Positions 9,257 through 18,409 of a DNA stretch of 64,000 nt are shown piece by piece. The DNA is from Pseudomonadota bacterium (GTDB lineage Bacteria > Pseudomonadota > Gammaproteobacteria > Steroidobacterales > Steroidobacteraceae): the NCBI GenBank assembly GCA_016720075.1, contig JADJXW010000011.1, forward strand, positions 1 to 64,000, read 5' to 3'. Each line of letters opens with the position of its first letter. Position 1 is the first letter of the stretch. The notes below the pieces were generated by a model, which worked only from the letters and a program-made list of their open reading frames with translations, was not told the origin of the DNA and ran no database searches. The position numbers were made by a program, and so were the translations under genes.

Positions 9257-10066
9257 ATGCTCGAGCTTTACCACCACGGCACCTCTGCCTGTGCGGCAAA
9301 GGTGCGGCTGGCCCTGGAGGAAAAGAACCTCCCGTGGACCGGTCACTACATCGACATCCTGAAGGGCGAGCAGTTCGATGCCCGGTTCCTGAGGATCAAC
9401 CCGAAAGCCGTGGTGCCGGTACTGGTGCACGATGGCCGCGTCATCCGGGAATCCACGGTGATCTGCGAATACGTGGAAGAAGTATTTCCCGACCAGCCGC
9501 TTTACCCATCGGACCCTTTCGAGCGCGCGCAGGTTCGCATCTGGACCAAGGCCGTGGACGAGGAGCTGCACCCGGCCTGCTCCACGCTAACCTACGTTGT
9601 CTCGCACCGGCACACGATCCTGCGCAATGGCGCCGGCACGTTCAACGACTTCCTCAAGCAGGGGGCGGGTGAGGGAACGGCCGCTCGCGAGCGCAAATGG
9701 CGCTGGATCCAGGAAGGATTGAAGGCGCCCGGCGCAGGCGACCAGATCCGATTGTACGACGGTTACCTGCGCAAGATGGAAGACGAGCTGCAGTCGAGCC
9801 CATGGCTCGTGGGGAGTCGGTTCACGATGGCTGATGTGGCGCTGGCCCCCTATCTGAATCGTCTTGCGGCGCTGTCGATGCAGGGGATGTGGGACAACGG
9901 CCGGTACCCGCGCGTGGCAGAGTGGTTTGAACGTCTGCGTGCCAGGCCGGCGTTCAAATCGGCACTGGTCGACTGGGTTCCCGAGAGCCTCAGGCACGAG
10001 ATGGAAGAGAATGGCCGCAAGTCCTGGCCCGAGGTCCGGGAGCTGCTGTCTGGCCTTGGCGCGTGA
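9257..10066 (+). CDS. Glutathione S-transferase, LigF/beta-etherase-like
   Basis: 269 residues. The thioredoxin-fold N-domain (1-80) has ELYHHGTSACAAKVRLALEE at the glutathione-activating position, the cis-Pro segment KAVVPVLVHDG and ESTVICEYVEEVFPDQPLY. The helical C-domain includes YPSDPFERAQVRIWTKAVDE and SPWLVGSRFTMADVALAPYL, the GST N-capping box. The ESTVICEYxEEVFP and DPFxRAxxRxWTKxVDE pattern is shared with LigF, the glutathione-dependent beta-aryl ether cleaving enzyme of lignin dimers. Its position 3' of ligAB fits lignin-derived aromatic use. A general detoxifying GST is the alternative. Confidence 0.82.
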   Translation: MLELYHHGTSACAAKVRLALEEKNLPWTGHYIDILKGEQFDARFLRINPKAVVPVLVHDGRVIRESTVICEYVEEVFPDQPLYPSDPFERAQVRIWTKAVDEELHPACSTLTYVVSHRHTILRNGAGTFNDFLKQGAGEGTAARERKWRWIQEGLKAPGAGDQIRLYDGYLRKMEDELQSSPWLVGSRFTMADVALAPYLNRLAALSMQGMWDNGRYPRVAEWFERLRARPAFKSALVDWVPESLRHEMEENGRKSWPEVRELLSGLGA

Positions 10067-10127
10067 TCTGGCGCCGGGCGCAATTCCGCAGCCAGGCTAT
10101 CTTCGAGGCGATGTGGCGGTGAGCTGA

Positions 10128-11366
10128 TCAGGCCGCGGGCTTGATGGAGTGCCGTACCACCGTACCGATCGTGAGGCCCTGGCAGAGGATCGAGAACACC
10201 ACCACGCAGTAGGTCAGTGGTATCAACACGCTTCGCGCTTCTCCTGCGGGCAGGGAAAGAACCAGCGCTACCGATATTCCACCCCGCAACCCGCTCCAGC
10301 TGAGCACCCGCCATGAGCCGGACGGCAATCCGAAGGTATCGTGCATCAGCAGAACCGGCAGGCCCGCCGTGAGAAAGCGCGCGAGGAGCGTCACCGCTAT
10401 CACTAGTATCGCTGCCGGCAGCAAACCCACATCGTAGGGAACGATGAGTACTTCCATGCCGATCAGCACGAACAGCACGGCGTTGAGTATGCCGTCGATG
10501 AGATGCCAGAACGCATCCACATGGTGACGCGTCTCATCCGACATCGCGAGCTCGCGACTCTGGTTGCCGGTGAGTACGCCGGCAACCACCATGGCCAGAG
10601 GCCCCGATACGTGCAGATGACTGGCCAGCGCGTACCCTCCCACTACCATTGCGAGGGTAATCAGCACCTCGGCCTCGTAGTGATCGATGCTGCGCATCAG
10701 CCGGAACCCGACGAAGCCGAGTGCCAGGCCGAACAGGATTCCCCCGCCGGCCTCCCGCAGCAGGAGCATTCCCGCCTCACCCATGGTGGGTGTCGTGCCA
10801 CTCGCAGTCAGGCCAAGCATCAGGACGAACAGCACCACGCCGACGCCGTCATTGAACAGGGACTCGCTGGTGATGACCAGCTCCAGATCCTCGGGGGCAC
10901 CTGCCGATTTCAGTATTCCCAGCACGGCAATCGGGTCGGTTGGCGAAATCAGCGCACCGAACAGCAGGCAATGCGGCAGCGAAAGTGACAGGCCAACCCA
11001 TGGCAACGCCCACCAGAGTGCAGCGCCCACCAGCACGGTGGACAAGGCCGTGCCGAAAATGGCGAGCGCAGCCACCTGGAAGCGGAACGCACGCAACCTG
11101 CGCAGGTCTACGCCCAGCGCACCGGCGAAGAGCAGAAACGAGAGCATGCCCTGCATAAGCAGTTCCGAGAAATCGACCGAACGCAGCAGCGATTCTTCGT
11201 AGGCCCGGACGGCGGGCAGATAACCTGCGGCATTGATCGCAACCAGCAGCAATGATATTCCCAGCGCGAATGCCATAACGCCGATGGTCATTGGCAGCTT
11301 CAGGAACCGGGCGTTGAGATACGCGAATCCGGCGGTGAGCGCGAGAAATGCAGCGATGACATCCAT
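10128..11366 (-). CDS. CPA1-family Na+(K+)/H+ antiporter (NhaP-like)
   Basis: Integral inner-membrane exchanger of about 412 residues and 11-12 membrane segments. Signature motifs are LLFGALISPTDPIAVLGILK (ion-binding Asp), VITSESLFNDGVGVVLFVLM (conserved ND) and SWSGLRGGISVALVLSLP (RGG motif near the C-terminus). The ATG at 11366 is preferred over a TTG 15 bases upstream. Neither has a clear ribosome site. It would exchange cytoplasmic Na+ or K+ for protons in pH and salt homeostasis. It converges on the GST gene and is followed upstream by another minus-strand membrane gene. No large cytoplasmic C-tail is present, unlike many NhaP proteins. Confidence 0.87.
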   Translation of the reverse strand: MDVIAAFLALTAGFAYLNARFLKLPMTIGVMAFALGISLLLVAINAAGYLPAVRAYEESLLRSVDFSELLMQGMLSFLLFAGALGVDLRRLRAFRFQVAALAIFGTALSTVLVGAALWWALPWVGLSLSLPHCLLFGALISPTDPIAVLGILKSAGAPEDLELVITSESLFNDGVGVVLFVLMLGLTASGTTPTMGEAGMLLLREAGGGILFGLALGFVGFRLMRSIDHYEAEVLITLAMVVGGYALASHLHVSGPLAMVVAGVLTGNQSRELAMSDETRHHVDAFWHLIDGILNAVLFVLIGMEVLIVPYDVGLLPAAILVIAVTLLARFLTAGLPVLLMHDTFGLPSGSWRVLSWSGLRGGISVALVLSLPAGEARSVLIPLTYCVVVFSILCQGLTIGTVVRHSIKPAA

Positions 11367-11439
11367 ATTTGCCCGCAACAATATTACAGAGAGGGGGGGT
11401 ATCTGCCCGCCTATGTCGCGGCGCGCTGGGCGGCGATGC

Positions 11440-12259
11440 TTATTCGGCTGGCGCGCCGGCCAACATTACAACGACGCACCACAGGGCGATCGCGGTCAGG
11501 CCGAGAAGAAGCGGCATGCGGCCATAGCCAGAGCGCACTGCATGGCATAGTAAGAGGCGAAGGCGCGGGATGCCAACGCAATGACCTCGAACGGGTCCGT
11601 CACCCAGACGACTGCAACCGCCAAGGCACCCGAGGTGACGAACGCCGCACGGTTGCCAATTCGATGCCGCGTCACTTCCTTCAGGAGTCCGGCCGATCCG
11701 TTGGAATCGGCAACTGAAGCGCTGAGTTGACTGAACCCTGCGCCCGCCGCATCGTCAGAATCCGCAGGTTCCCAGCGTAGCTCTGTCCGAGGTAGCGGGA
11801 TAACTCGAATCCCTGGACAGTTACCAGTAATCCGAGAAGCACGCCGCCGCTCAGCGCCAGAAGCACCAGGGCCGATATCAGCAGCGTGACAGCCGGGGGA
11901 GCAAGGAGCGGATGCGCATCATTTGCGTAACGCAGAGCGAACTCCGCGAGCAGCCTGAGATAATAGGCAACCGAGACGGCGTAGGCCAACGCAAGAATGA
12001 ACTGCCCAGATCGCGCCAGCCAGGCGATCGGGTGTAAGGCATCGACTTCGGCCACCACCAGCAGTGCGGCCATCGCGACTATCGCCAGTCCACCAAATTC
12101 ACGGGCAAGAAGCGGACCGGAAACAAGAAAGCCGCTGCCGATGATAGAAGCCAATGGAGGAGCAGTTGCGTGCCAGGAATTCGATCTCGCGAACGGCGAA
12201 AGGGACAGCAGTAGGGTCACGCCAATGGCGACCGACAGGGCGACAATTAGGTAGATCAC
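11440..12259 (-). pseudogene. Polytopic membrane protein, transporter-like, two frameshifts
   Basis: The first frame (12259 to 11681) gives several hydrophobic helices (IYLIVALSVAIGVTLLLSL, PLASIIGSGFLVSGPLLARE, ILALAYAVSVAYYLRLLAEF) and VQGFELSRYLGQSYAGNLRI. A frame change near 11750 continues as FSQLSASVADSNGSAGLLKE, then AAFVTSGALAVAVVWVTDPF. A second change near 11520 gives the last helix LLLGLTAIALWCVVVMLAGA and a TAA at 11440-11442. The restored protein is about 270 residues. The E-x-SRYLG-x-x-Y segment with several helices suggests a permease-like family, but I do not recognise it. It is on the same strand as the NhaP-like gene. Confidence 0.6.
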
Positions 12260-12412
12260 GGAGTTCAGGCTGCCACGTTCGCGACAAGTGTGCCCCAGGG
12301 ATCGAGGAGAGCCACCAATACAATGCCGCGGCTTCCTGCTCTGCGAGGTTGCCAGAATACATAGTGAGCTATATACTTTCCTGCGATCATTCTGAAATGG
12401 GAGAAGACCTGC

Positions 12413-12892
12413 ATGTCAGCAGATATTCACCGCCACGCCGCATTGCAGGGCGCCGAGGCATTCTCGCCTCCTTCCCCCGCTTCCCATCGGGACAGTGATT
12501 GTATCGTGGCGGATCTGGTGGTCGCCTTCGATGCGGCAACCGGACAACTCAACGAATCAACTCATGCAGCCATCCGTCACTGGGTGAACACGTGGCGTAC
12601 GAGGCACCCCGGCGCCGTCGTCGTCATGGGCTGCAACGGCAAGTCGCGCAATACCGAGAGGGAAATCCGGGTGTCGCGGTTGCGCGCAATCGCTGTATTC
12701 TTGGGTGAGTGCGGTGTTCCTGAAGAAAGGATCCGCTACACAGACGAAATCGTCGAAGCGGACGCGGATGGAACTCCCATTTCTCCCCACCGTGGAGTTG
12801 TCCGGCTGAAGGCCTTCCGGTCTGCAGCCATCGACGCGGCCATCGTGCCTATTCGACAATTGTTCGGATCTTCAGTCGCTGATCGGGAATAG
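12413..12892 (+). CDS. OmpA-like domain hypothetical protein
   Basis: 159 residues, not recognised as a named family. The central part reads VAFDAATGQLNESTHAAIRH, then HPGAVVVMGCNG and SRLRAIAVFLGECGVPEERI. The spacing of hydrophobic strand, HP-x-A-x-VVV-x-G and RLxAI-x-x-x-LxxxGVPxxRI resembles the peptidoglycan-binding OmpA-C fold, but there is no signal peptide or lipobox. A cytoplasmic or periplasmic location cannot be decided. It is followed after 7 bp by a MarR regulator and may be co-transcribed with it. Confidence 0.55.
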   Translation: MSADIHRHAALQGAEAFSPPSPASHRDSDCIVADLVVAFDAATGQLNESTHAAIRHWVNTWRTRHPGAVVVMGCNGKSRNTEREIRVSRLRAIAVFLGECGVPEERIRYTDEIVEADADGTPISPHRGVVRLKAFRSAAIDAAIVPIRQLFGSSVADRE

Positions 12893-12899
12893 CCGAGGC

Positions 12900-13389
12900 A
12901 TGCTTGGGGCGGAGCCTCTTGTCGACAGCGCTGCGAATGTCGCAAGCGTCCTGCAGCAACTGCGAGTCGTGCTGCATGCCGTGAAGGCGCATTTTCAGGA
13001 AGTAGAGCAGGTTACCGGCGTAGGGGGCGCGCAGGTCTGGGCGCTATCCGTGATTCGAGACCGGCCGGGAATCGGGGTAACCGACCTGGCGCGCGCCCTC
13101 AGTATTCGCCAGCCCACGGCCAGCATCCTCGCGAAGAATCTTGTCCGGCAGCGGCTGATCCAGGTACGGCGCGTGCCTTCCGACCGGCGGTCCGTACAAT
13201 TGAAAGTGCTGGCAAGAGGCGAGGAGGTTCTGAGGTTGGCCCCGAAGCCGTTCTCGGGGATCCTGCCCAAGGCGCTGTCGTCGCTCGATCCGGGAGTGTC
13301 TGCAACGTCTGCACGCTGATCTGGAGCTGGTGGTCGCCAGACTGGGTACCTATTCGAACTCCCGGGAGACCACGCTCGATCGCCTGTGA
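12900..13389 (+). pseudogene. MarR-family transcriptional regulator, C-terminal frameshift
   Basis: Winged-helix dimeric regulator. TGVGGAQVWALSVIRDRPGI, VTDLARALSIRQPTASILAK and the wing RRVPSDRRSVQLKVLARGEE are all present. Near 13290 one extra base (GATCCGGGAG) moves the frame. The restored frame gives PECLQRLHADLELVVARLGT as the dimerisation helix and a TGA at 13387-13389, about 162 residues in all, normal for MarR. In the unrestored frame the protein stops at 13319 and lacks the last helix. It lies 5' of the DUF389-MscS-SLC13 genes and may regulate them. No operator was identified. Confidence 0.78.
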
Positions 13390-13476
13390 TCGCCGAGGGA
13401 AGAGCCGGATCGGCAGTTGCCGTGCGCGGTAGTTCCGCGCCACTGACACTATTGTGCTTCACTGCCTCTGCGGCAC

Positions 13477-14875
13477 GTGCACCACCCTGGAGAGGCGGAT
13501 GAGTTCAAAGCCCCGGAAACCGCCCACTGGAGCCACGTAATGGCCCAGCTTCGGCGACTGTTCGCGCAGCGATTCAGTCTGCTGGCCGACAAGGCGGACG
13601 ATGCGACCATCGAGCGCCGGATTCGCGAAGCCGTGGAGTTGGTGGGCGCGACACCCTGGATCCTGGTGTTCGCCATTCTCGTCGCGTCGGTTGGGCTGAA
13701 CGTCAACTCCACGGCGGTGATCATCGGCGCGATGCTCATATCCCCGTTGATGGGGCCGATCATGGGCGCGGGTCTTGGCGTCGCCATCTATGATTTTGCG
13801 CTGGTAAAGAAATCGCTGTTCAATCTTGCTATAGCCACGACGATCAGCCTGCTGGTGTCGTCGATCTATTTCGCCCTTTCTCCGCTGCAGGAGGCACAGT
13901 CCGAGCTTCTAGCGCGAACAGCACCAACGCTTTGGGATGTGCTGATCGCGCTGTTCGGTGGCTTTGCCGGCATCATCGGGGTGACACGCCAGGAGCGGTC
14001 CAATGTCGTTCCCGGGGTGGCCATCGCCACCGCGCTGATGCCGCCGGTCTGCACCGCCGGATTCGGCATCGCGCATGGTGAATGGACCTTCGTGGCCGGC
14101 GCGCTGTATCTCTACACCATCAATTGCGTGTTCATTGCGCTGGCGGCCATCGCCGGCATCCGCATCCTGCGCCTGAAGCGTCACGGCTTTGAAGACGCGG
14201 TCGTCGAGCGGCGCGTCAAGCTGTCGCTTCTGGTGCTGGTGTTGGGCACGACAGTGCCCAGCGGCTACCTGGCGGTCAGGTTGGTGAAGGCCGAATATTT
14301 CAAGTCGCGCGCGCTCCTTTGTTGCACAGGAATTCTCCTTCGAAGCAACTCACGTGGCCGATACCAGCATTGATCCCCGCAAGCGGGTAATCGAGCTGAC
14401 GCTGATCGGTGAACCTTTGGGGGCGCAGGTGATGAAGGATATCGAGGCGCGCCTTTCCATGGCGCACCTAGACAGTACCCGCATCGTCATCCATCAGATG
14501 GGCGACAACCGGCTCGACATCACGGCGCTGCGATCGAGTCTGCTCAGTGACTTGTACCGGGACAGCCAACAAGAGCTGCGAAAGAAGGATGAGCAGGTCC
14601 AGTCCTTGCAGAAACAACTCGAGCAGCGTGATGCGCTGTTCCTCAAGGCGCGCGATATCGCTGATGAGCTGCGCGCGCAGTATCCGGCTGTGTCACGGGT
14701 GGTCGTCAGCGAAGGCATCGCGTTTCAGGACGGTGCGGACCAGAAGCAAATGCTGCAGCTGTCCGTCATCAGCGCGCGTCCCCTGGCAGCCGAAGAACGC
14801 AAGCGCATCGACAACTGGTTTCGCGTCCGTACACGCTCCGATGATGTGCTGCTGCAGTTCGAAGGCGGAAAATAG
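13477..14875 (+). pseudogene. DUF389-family membrane protein, one frameshift
   Basis: The N-terminal part has the DUF389 core: NVNSTAVIIGAMLISPLMGP, GAGLGVAIYDFALVKKSLFN, a LFGGFAGIIGVTRQE segment and GVAIATALMPPVCTAGFGIA with five or so membrane helices. One inserted base near 14312-14318 (GCGCTCCTTT) shifts the frame. The restored sequence FVAQEFSFEATHVADTSIDP joins the soluble C-terminal domain, which has a coiled-coil-like stretch (SQQELRKKDEQVQSLQKQLE) and ends at 14875. The restored length is about 465 residues, normal for the longer DUF389 proteins. The function of the family is not established. It precedes the MscS gene by 18 bp. Confidence 0.8.
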
Positions 14876-14893
14876 GCTGCTGGAGGTAACGCC

Positions 14894-16171
14894 GTGAACG
14901 CAGACTCAATCATCGAGTGGATGCGCAGCGTGCTGACAGGCATTGGCGCCGATCCTCCAGGGATCCTGTGGTCGTGGCAGGGGCTGGTTGGGCTGCTCAT
15001 CATCCTCGCCGCCATCTATTGCGGTCGAATACTGGCTGGCAAGGTGGCAAGTGCCAGTCCGGTGGCGACTTCCGGCCTTTTAAGCGTCATGGCGGCAGGG
15101 GCGTGGGCTTCGTGTATCGCGCTGGATGCCTCGGGTCTGGTCTTCGTGGCGCTGCTCGTGCTGGGTGGCTGGATGGTCGTTGCGCGACTCGGCGTATTCA
15201 TTGCACTGCGCATGGTCGTTTCTCCGTCGAAGGTATCTCGGCTGGAGCTCGCGATTGGCTGGATTCTCTGGGCTATTGTCCTCTTGCTGTTGCTGCAGTG
15301 GCTTGATCCGGTCGTCAACGTGCTGGACGCCATTGCCATCCCGTTTGGCAAGAGCCGCGTATCGTTGCTGGACGCAGTGCGCTTGGCGGTCGTGCTGCTT
15401 CTGTTCATTGGCGGCGCAACCTATCTGGGAGCGCTGGTGGAGCGTCGGGTGCTGGTTGTTGCGCAGCTGCCGATTGGCCTGCGGGTCGGCATCGCCAAGG
15501 TATCCAGGGTTGTCCTTGTCGTGCTGGCAGTAGTGCTGGGCCTGAATGCCCTGGGTGTGGACCTTACCGCGATGACGGTGATCGGCGGCGCGGTTGGCGT
15601 GGGCATCGGGTTCGGACTGCAGCGGATTGCATCCAATTTCGTCAGTGGTTTCGTGCTGCTGGGGGATCGTTCCATCCGGCCTGGGGACGTGATCACCATC
15701 GGCACGCGATTCGGTGTGGTCCGGGAATTGCGCGCGCGCTATGTGGTGGTGCGGGATCGAGACGGCGTGGATACCCTGATTCCGAACGAGAACATAATTA
15801 CTTCGGAAGTCGTCAACTGGAGCTATGCCGACCGGAACATCCGGTTGAAGGTGCCCGTCCAGATCAGCTTCCGCGACAACCCCAGGGCAGCCATGGCACT
15901 GATGGAGGCCGCAGCCCGTTCACACCCACGTGTCGAACGCGAACCCTCTCCGGCCTCACGAGTCATGGGATTTGCGGAAAATGGCATCGATCTGGAGCTT
16001 CGGTTCTGGATCCGGGATCCGGAGGATGGTGTGAACAACGTGCGATCCGACATCTTCCTCGCCATATGGGATGCGTTCGAGGCCGCCGGAGTCACCATTC
16101 CGTATCCGCAGCGGGACGTGCATTTCCAGGGCAGCGCCGGTCCTGTCCGGGCTCCGGAGCAGCAGGCATGA
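14894..16171 (+). CDS. MscS-family mechanosensitive channel with extra N-terminal membrane helices
   Basis: 425 residues. GTG start at 14894 with GGAGGT at 14882-14887. The first 200 residues hold about four hydrophobic helices. The pore helix and beta domain follow: VIGGAVGVGIGFGLQRIASN (glycine-rich TM3), FVSGFVLLGDRSIRPGDVIT, the GVVRELRARYVVVRDRDGVD segment and LIPNENIITSEVVNWSY. The C-terminus ends in AAGVTIPYPQRDVHFQGS. The channel opens under membrane tension to release solutes on osmotic downshift. It overlaps the following transporter by 4 bp (ATGA), so the two are translationally coupled. Confidence 0.9.
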   Translation: MNADSIIEWMRSVLTGIGADPPGILWSWQGLVGLLIILAAIYCGRILAGKVASASPVATSGLLSVMAAGAWASCIALDASGLVFVALLVLGGWMVVARLGVFIALRMVVSPSKVSRLELAIGWILWAIVLLLLLQWLDPVVNVLDAIAIPFGKSRVSLLDAVRLAVVLLLFIGGATYLGALVERRVLVVAQLPIGLRVGIAKVSRVVLVVLAVVLGLNALGVDLTAMTVIGGAVGVGIGFGLQRIASNFVSGFVLLGDRSIRPGDVITIGTRFGVVRELRARYVVVRDRDGVDTLIPNENIITSEVVNWSYADRNIRLKVPVQISFRDNPRAAMALMEAAARSHPRVEREPSPASRVMGFAENGIDLELRFWIRDPEDGVNNVRSDIFLAIWDAFEAAGVTIPYPQRDVHFQGSAGPVRAPEQQA

Positions 16172-18081
16172 CGATTCCCGGACCGCACGCCATTGTCGTG
16201 CTGGTCATTGCGCTCGTCGCGTTCTATCTCTATACGCGTCCGCGGATACGGATGGAGCTGGTGGCGCTGTTGCTGCTGGTCGCGCTGGTGCTGACGTTCT
16301 ATCTGTTTCCGCTGCACGAGGGACAGATCCATATAAGCGATGTGGATGTGCTTTCCGGTTTTGGACATCCGGTGCTGATCGCCATCCTGTGTCTGATGAT
16401 ACTGGGTCGTGGCATGCTGATGACCGGTGCGCTGGAGCCGGTGGTGCGCTTGCTGACCCGGCTGTGGAAGTGGTCTGCCTCGATCGGGCTTCTGCTGACG
16501 CTACTGTTCGGCGTGGCCGCCAGCGCATTCATCAACGACACGCCTGTTCTAGTGATGATGTTGCCCATGCTGCTCGGGATCGCCGAGCGTACCGGGACCT
16601 CGGCGACCAAGACGCTGATGCCGGTTAACTTCGCGATTCTTGGCGGTGGCATGGTCACATCGCTGGGCACATCAACCAACCTGCTTGTTATTTCGATCGC
16701 GGCTGACCTGGGCGTGCGCCAGATAGGCATCTTCGATTTCACTTTGATTTCAGCAGGGGCGCTGCTGGTGGCGATTCCCTATTTATGGCTGATTGCGCCG
16801 CGTCTGCTCAAGGCGCGAACTGGCGAACAGGTTGCACATCGGCGGCTGTACGAAGGGAAGATCCGCGTGATCGAGGGAGGTCTGCTTCTCGGCAAGACCC
16901 TGGATATGGCCTCCCGGGTCCTTGGAAGGACAATGCCCATCGTGCAGGTTTCCCGGAGCGGGCGAATCATCGACATGGAGTCGGTGCAACAGTTGAGGGT
17001 TGGCGATGAAGTGCTGCTTGCCGATACGCCAGCTGGCCTGCGTGAAATATCGGCTACCTGGTCGGTGGAGCTCTTCGACCGGGAGGGTTTGGCGGGTTTC
17101 ATCGAGACCGAGGGCCGCAGTGAAGACCAGGGTGTCGTGGAATTGGTCATTGGAGCCAAGTCGCTGCTATGCGGGAATACCCTGAAGGAATCTCGATTCG
17201 CCGAACAGTTCGGCGTGGTCGTTGTGGCGATGCACAGGAGCGATACGGATCTGCTGCGCACCTCCAGCGGTCTTGCGGAGGTCATCCTCCAGCCGGGCGA
17301 CCTGTTGCTTGTGCAGGGTCCTGAGAGTCGCATTGCAGCGATTCGTGGGCAGTGGGATCTGATGACGCTGGACTCGAAACTTATTCTGCCACGCACGCCT
17401 CTGGCTCCGTGGGCACTTGGAATAATGGCGGGTGTGGTGCTGCTCGCGTCCTTCAAGATTCTGCCGATTCATGTTGCGGCGCTGCTGGGTGTCGTGGCGA
17501 TGCTCCTCAAGGGGTGCGTCAGGTTCGAGGGTATCGGCCGTGCGCTGAGCCTCGAAGTCATATTGCTTGTGGTCTCCAGTATCGCCCTTGGATTGAGCCT
17601 GGTTGGATCCGGCGCCGCCGACTGGTTGGCGTCCGGCGCCGTAGTGGCTGTGTCGGGGCTGCCGCCCGCGGTGCAAATTGCCTGCATCATGGCGATGTCC
17701 GCCTTGATGACGAATTTCGTGTCAAACAGCGCATCCGCAGCCATTGGCACGCCCATTGCGGTGACCATGGCTACGCAATTGGGACTGCCCGCCGAGCCAT
17801 TTGTCCTGGCCATCCTCTTTGGCGCAAACCTCAGCTATGCGACGCCCATGGCCTACCAGACAAACCTGCTGGTCATGAGTGCCGCGGGGTATTCCTTCCG
17901 GGACTTCGTCCGGGTTGGTCTGCCGCTGGTGTTCCTGATGCTGGCAACGCTGTCCTTTTATTGGTCCGCCACTATTCCCTGTAGCGCATTGGCCGGAGTA
18001 CCAGCGTTGTTCCGCGGCGTGTACTCGACGACTGGGCAAGGATCGAGCCTGGAGATGGGACTGGAATGGCTCTACGCATGA
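16168..18081 (+). CDS. SLC13/DASS-type transporter with paired TrkA-C domains
   Basis: 637 residues. The membrane half contains GHPVLIAILCLMILGRGMLM, ASAFINDTPVLVMMLPMLLG (the INDTPVVxM motif), LPMLLGIAERTGTSATKTLM and GGGMVTSLGTSTNLLVISIA. Residues about 215-400 form two cytoplasmic TrkA-C-like domains (LDMASRVLGRTMPIVQVSRS, QLRVGDEVLLADTP, then ILQPGDLLLVQGPESRI). The second membrane half has MTNFVSNSASAAIGTPIAVT and LFGANLSYATPMAYQTNLLV. Proteins of this design carry anions such as sulfate or dicarboxylates with Na+ or H+, and the RCK-C domains sense a ligand. The ATG at 16168 overlaps the MscS stop. Confidence 0.87.
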   Translation: MTIPGPHAIVVLVIALVAFYLYTRPRIRMELVALLLLVALVLTFYLFPLHEGQIHISDVDVLSGFGHPVLIAILCLMILGRGMLMTGALEPVVRLLTRLWKWSASIGLLLTLLFGVAASAFINDTPVLVMMLPMLLGIAERTGTSATKTLMPVNFAILGGGMVTSLGTSTNLLVISIAADLGVRQIGIFDFTLISAGALLVAIPYLWLIAPRLLKARTGEQVAHRRLYEGKIRVIEGGLLLGKTLDMASRVLGRTMPIVQVSRSGRIIDMESVQQLRVGDEVLLADTPAGLREISATWSVELFDREGLAGFIETEGRSEDQGVVELVIGAKSLLCGNTLKESRFAEQFGVVVVAMHRSDTDLLRTSSGLAEVILQPGDLLLVQGPESRIAAIRGQWDLMTLDSKLILPRTPLAPWALGIMAGVVLLASFKILPIHVAALLGVVAMLLKGCVRFEGIGRALSLEVILLVVSSIALGLSLVGSGAADWLASGAVVAVSGLPPAVQIACIMAMSALMTNFVSNSASAAIGTPIAVTMATQLGLPAEPFVLAILFGANLSYATPMAYQTNLLVMSAAGYSFRDFVRVGLPLVFLMLATLSFYWSATIPCSALAGVPALFRGVYSTTGQGSSLEMGLEWLYA

Positions 18082-18098
18082 AATCAGTCCCCGCTCGG

Positions 18099-18143
18099 TC
18101 CTAGGCCTCCAATGGAGATGGCCAACCCGGCAGCGGCCTAGGA
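18099..18143 (+). terminator. Candidate terminator hairpin after the SLC13 gene
   Basis: TCCTAGGCC at 18099-18107 is perfectly complementary to GGCCTAGGA at 18135-18143, separated by 27 bases. It starts 18 bp after the transporter stop. There is no following T-run, so it is at best a factor-assisted or structural terminator. Confidence 0.35.
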
Positions 18144-18263
18144 TCGACAACCTATCGCATTTGCTGGTCCACACATATCATATGAGCAGGCTTGCGCTGG
18201 GATTACGGAGACCCTTAAAGCCTGCCACTTACCCCGGCAGCGCGCGGCGTCTTGCCTGCGAAA

Positions 18264-18366
18264 GGAGGTCTCCGCCAGGATCGTGAGATTCTGGCGGAGA
18301 CCTCAAGCCGCTTCGCTCCTTGTGGTAAATTCCGACTCGGGTGTCATCGCGCTACGCGGCATGACA
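18264..18366 (+). promoter_or_regulatory. Structured leader upstream of nhaA (candidate ion riboswitch or attenuator)
   Basis: Two hairpins precede nhaA. AGGTCTCCGCCAG (18266-18278) pairs perfectly with CTGGCGGAGACCT (18291-18303). Downstream, TGTCAT (18342-18347) pairs with ATGACA (18361-18366), with further CGCG pairing inside. No T-run follows the first stem. nhaA genes in proteobacteria are known to carry nhaA-I and nhaA-II leader RNAs that sense Li+ or Na+. Whether this leader matches either class needs a covariance-model search. Confidence 0.4.
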
Positions 18367-18409
18367 GGCATTGCGCAGGTCGGGCCGCCTGTGCGGAGAG
18401 CCTGCATCC

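Noticed and set aside
12901..13319. A short MarR protein ending at 13319
   Set aside because: The last dimerisation helix is found intact in the next frame up to 13389, so the early stop is caused by an indel rather than a natural end.
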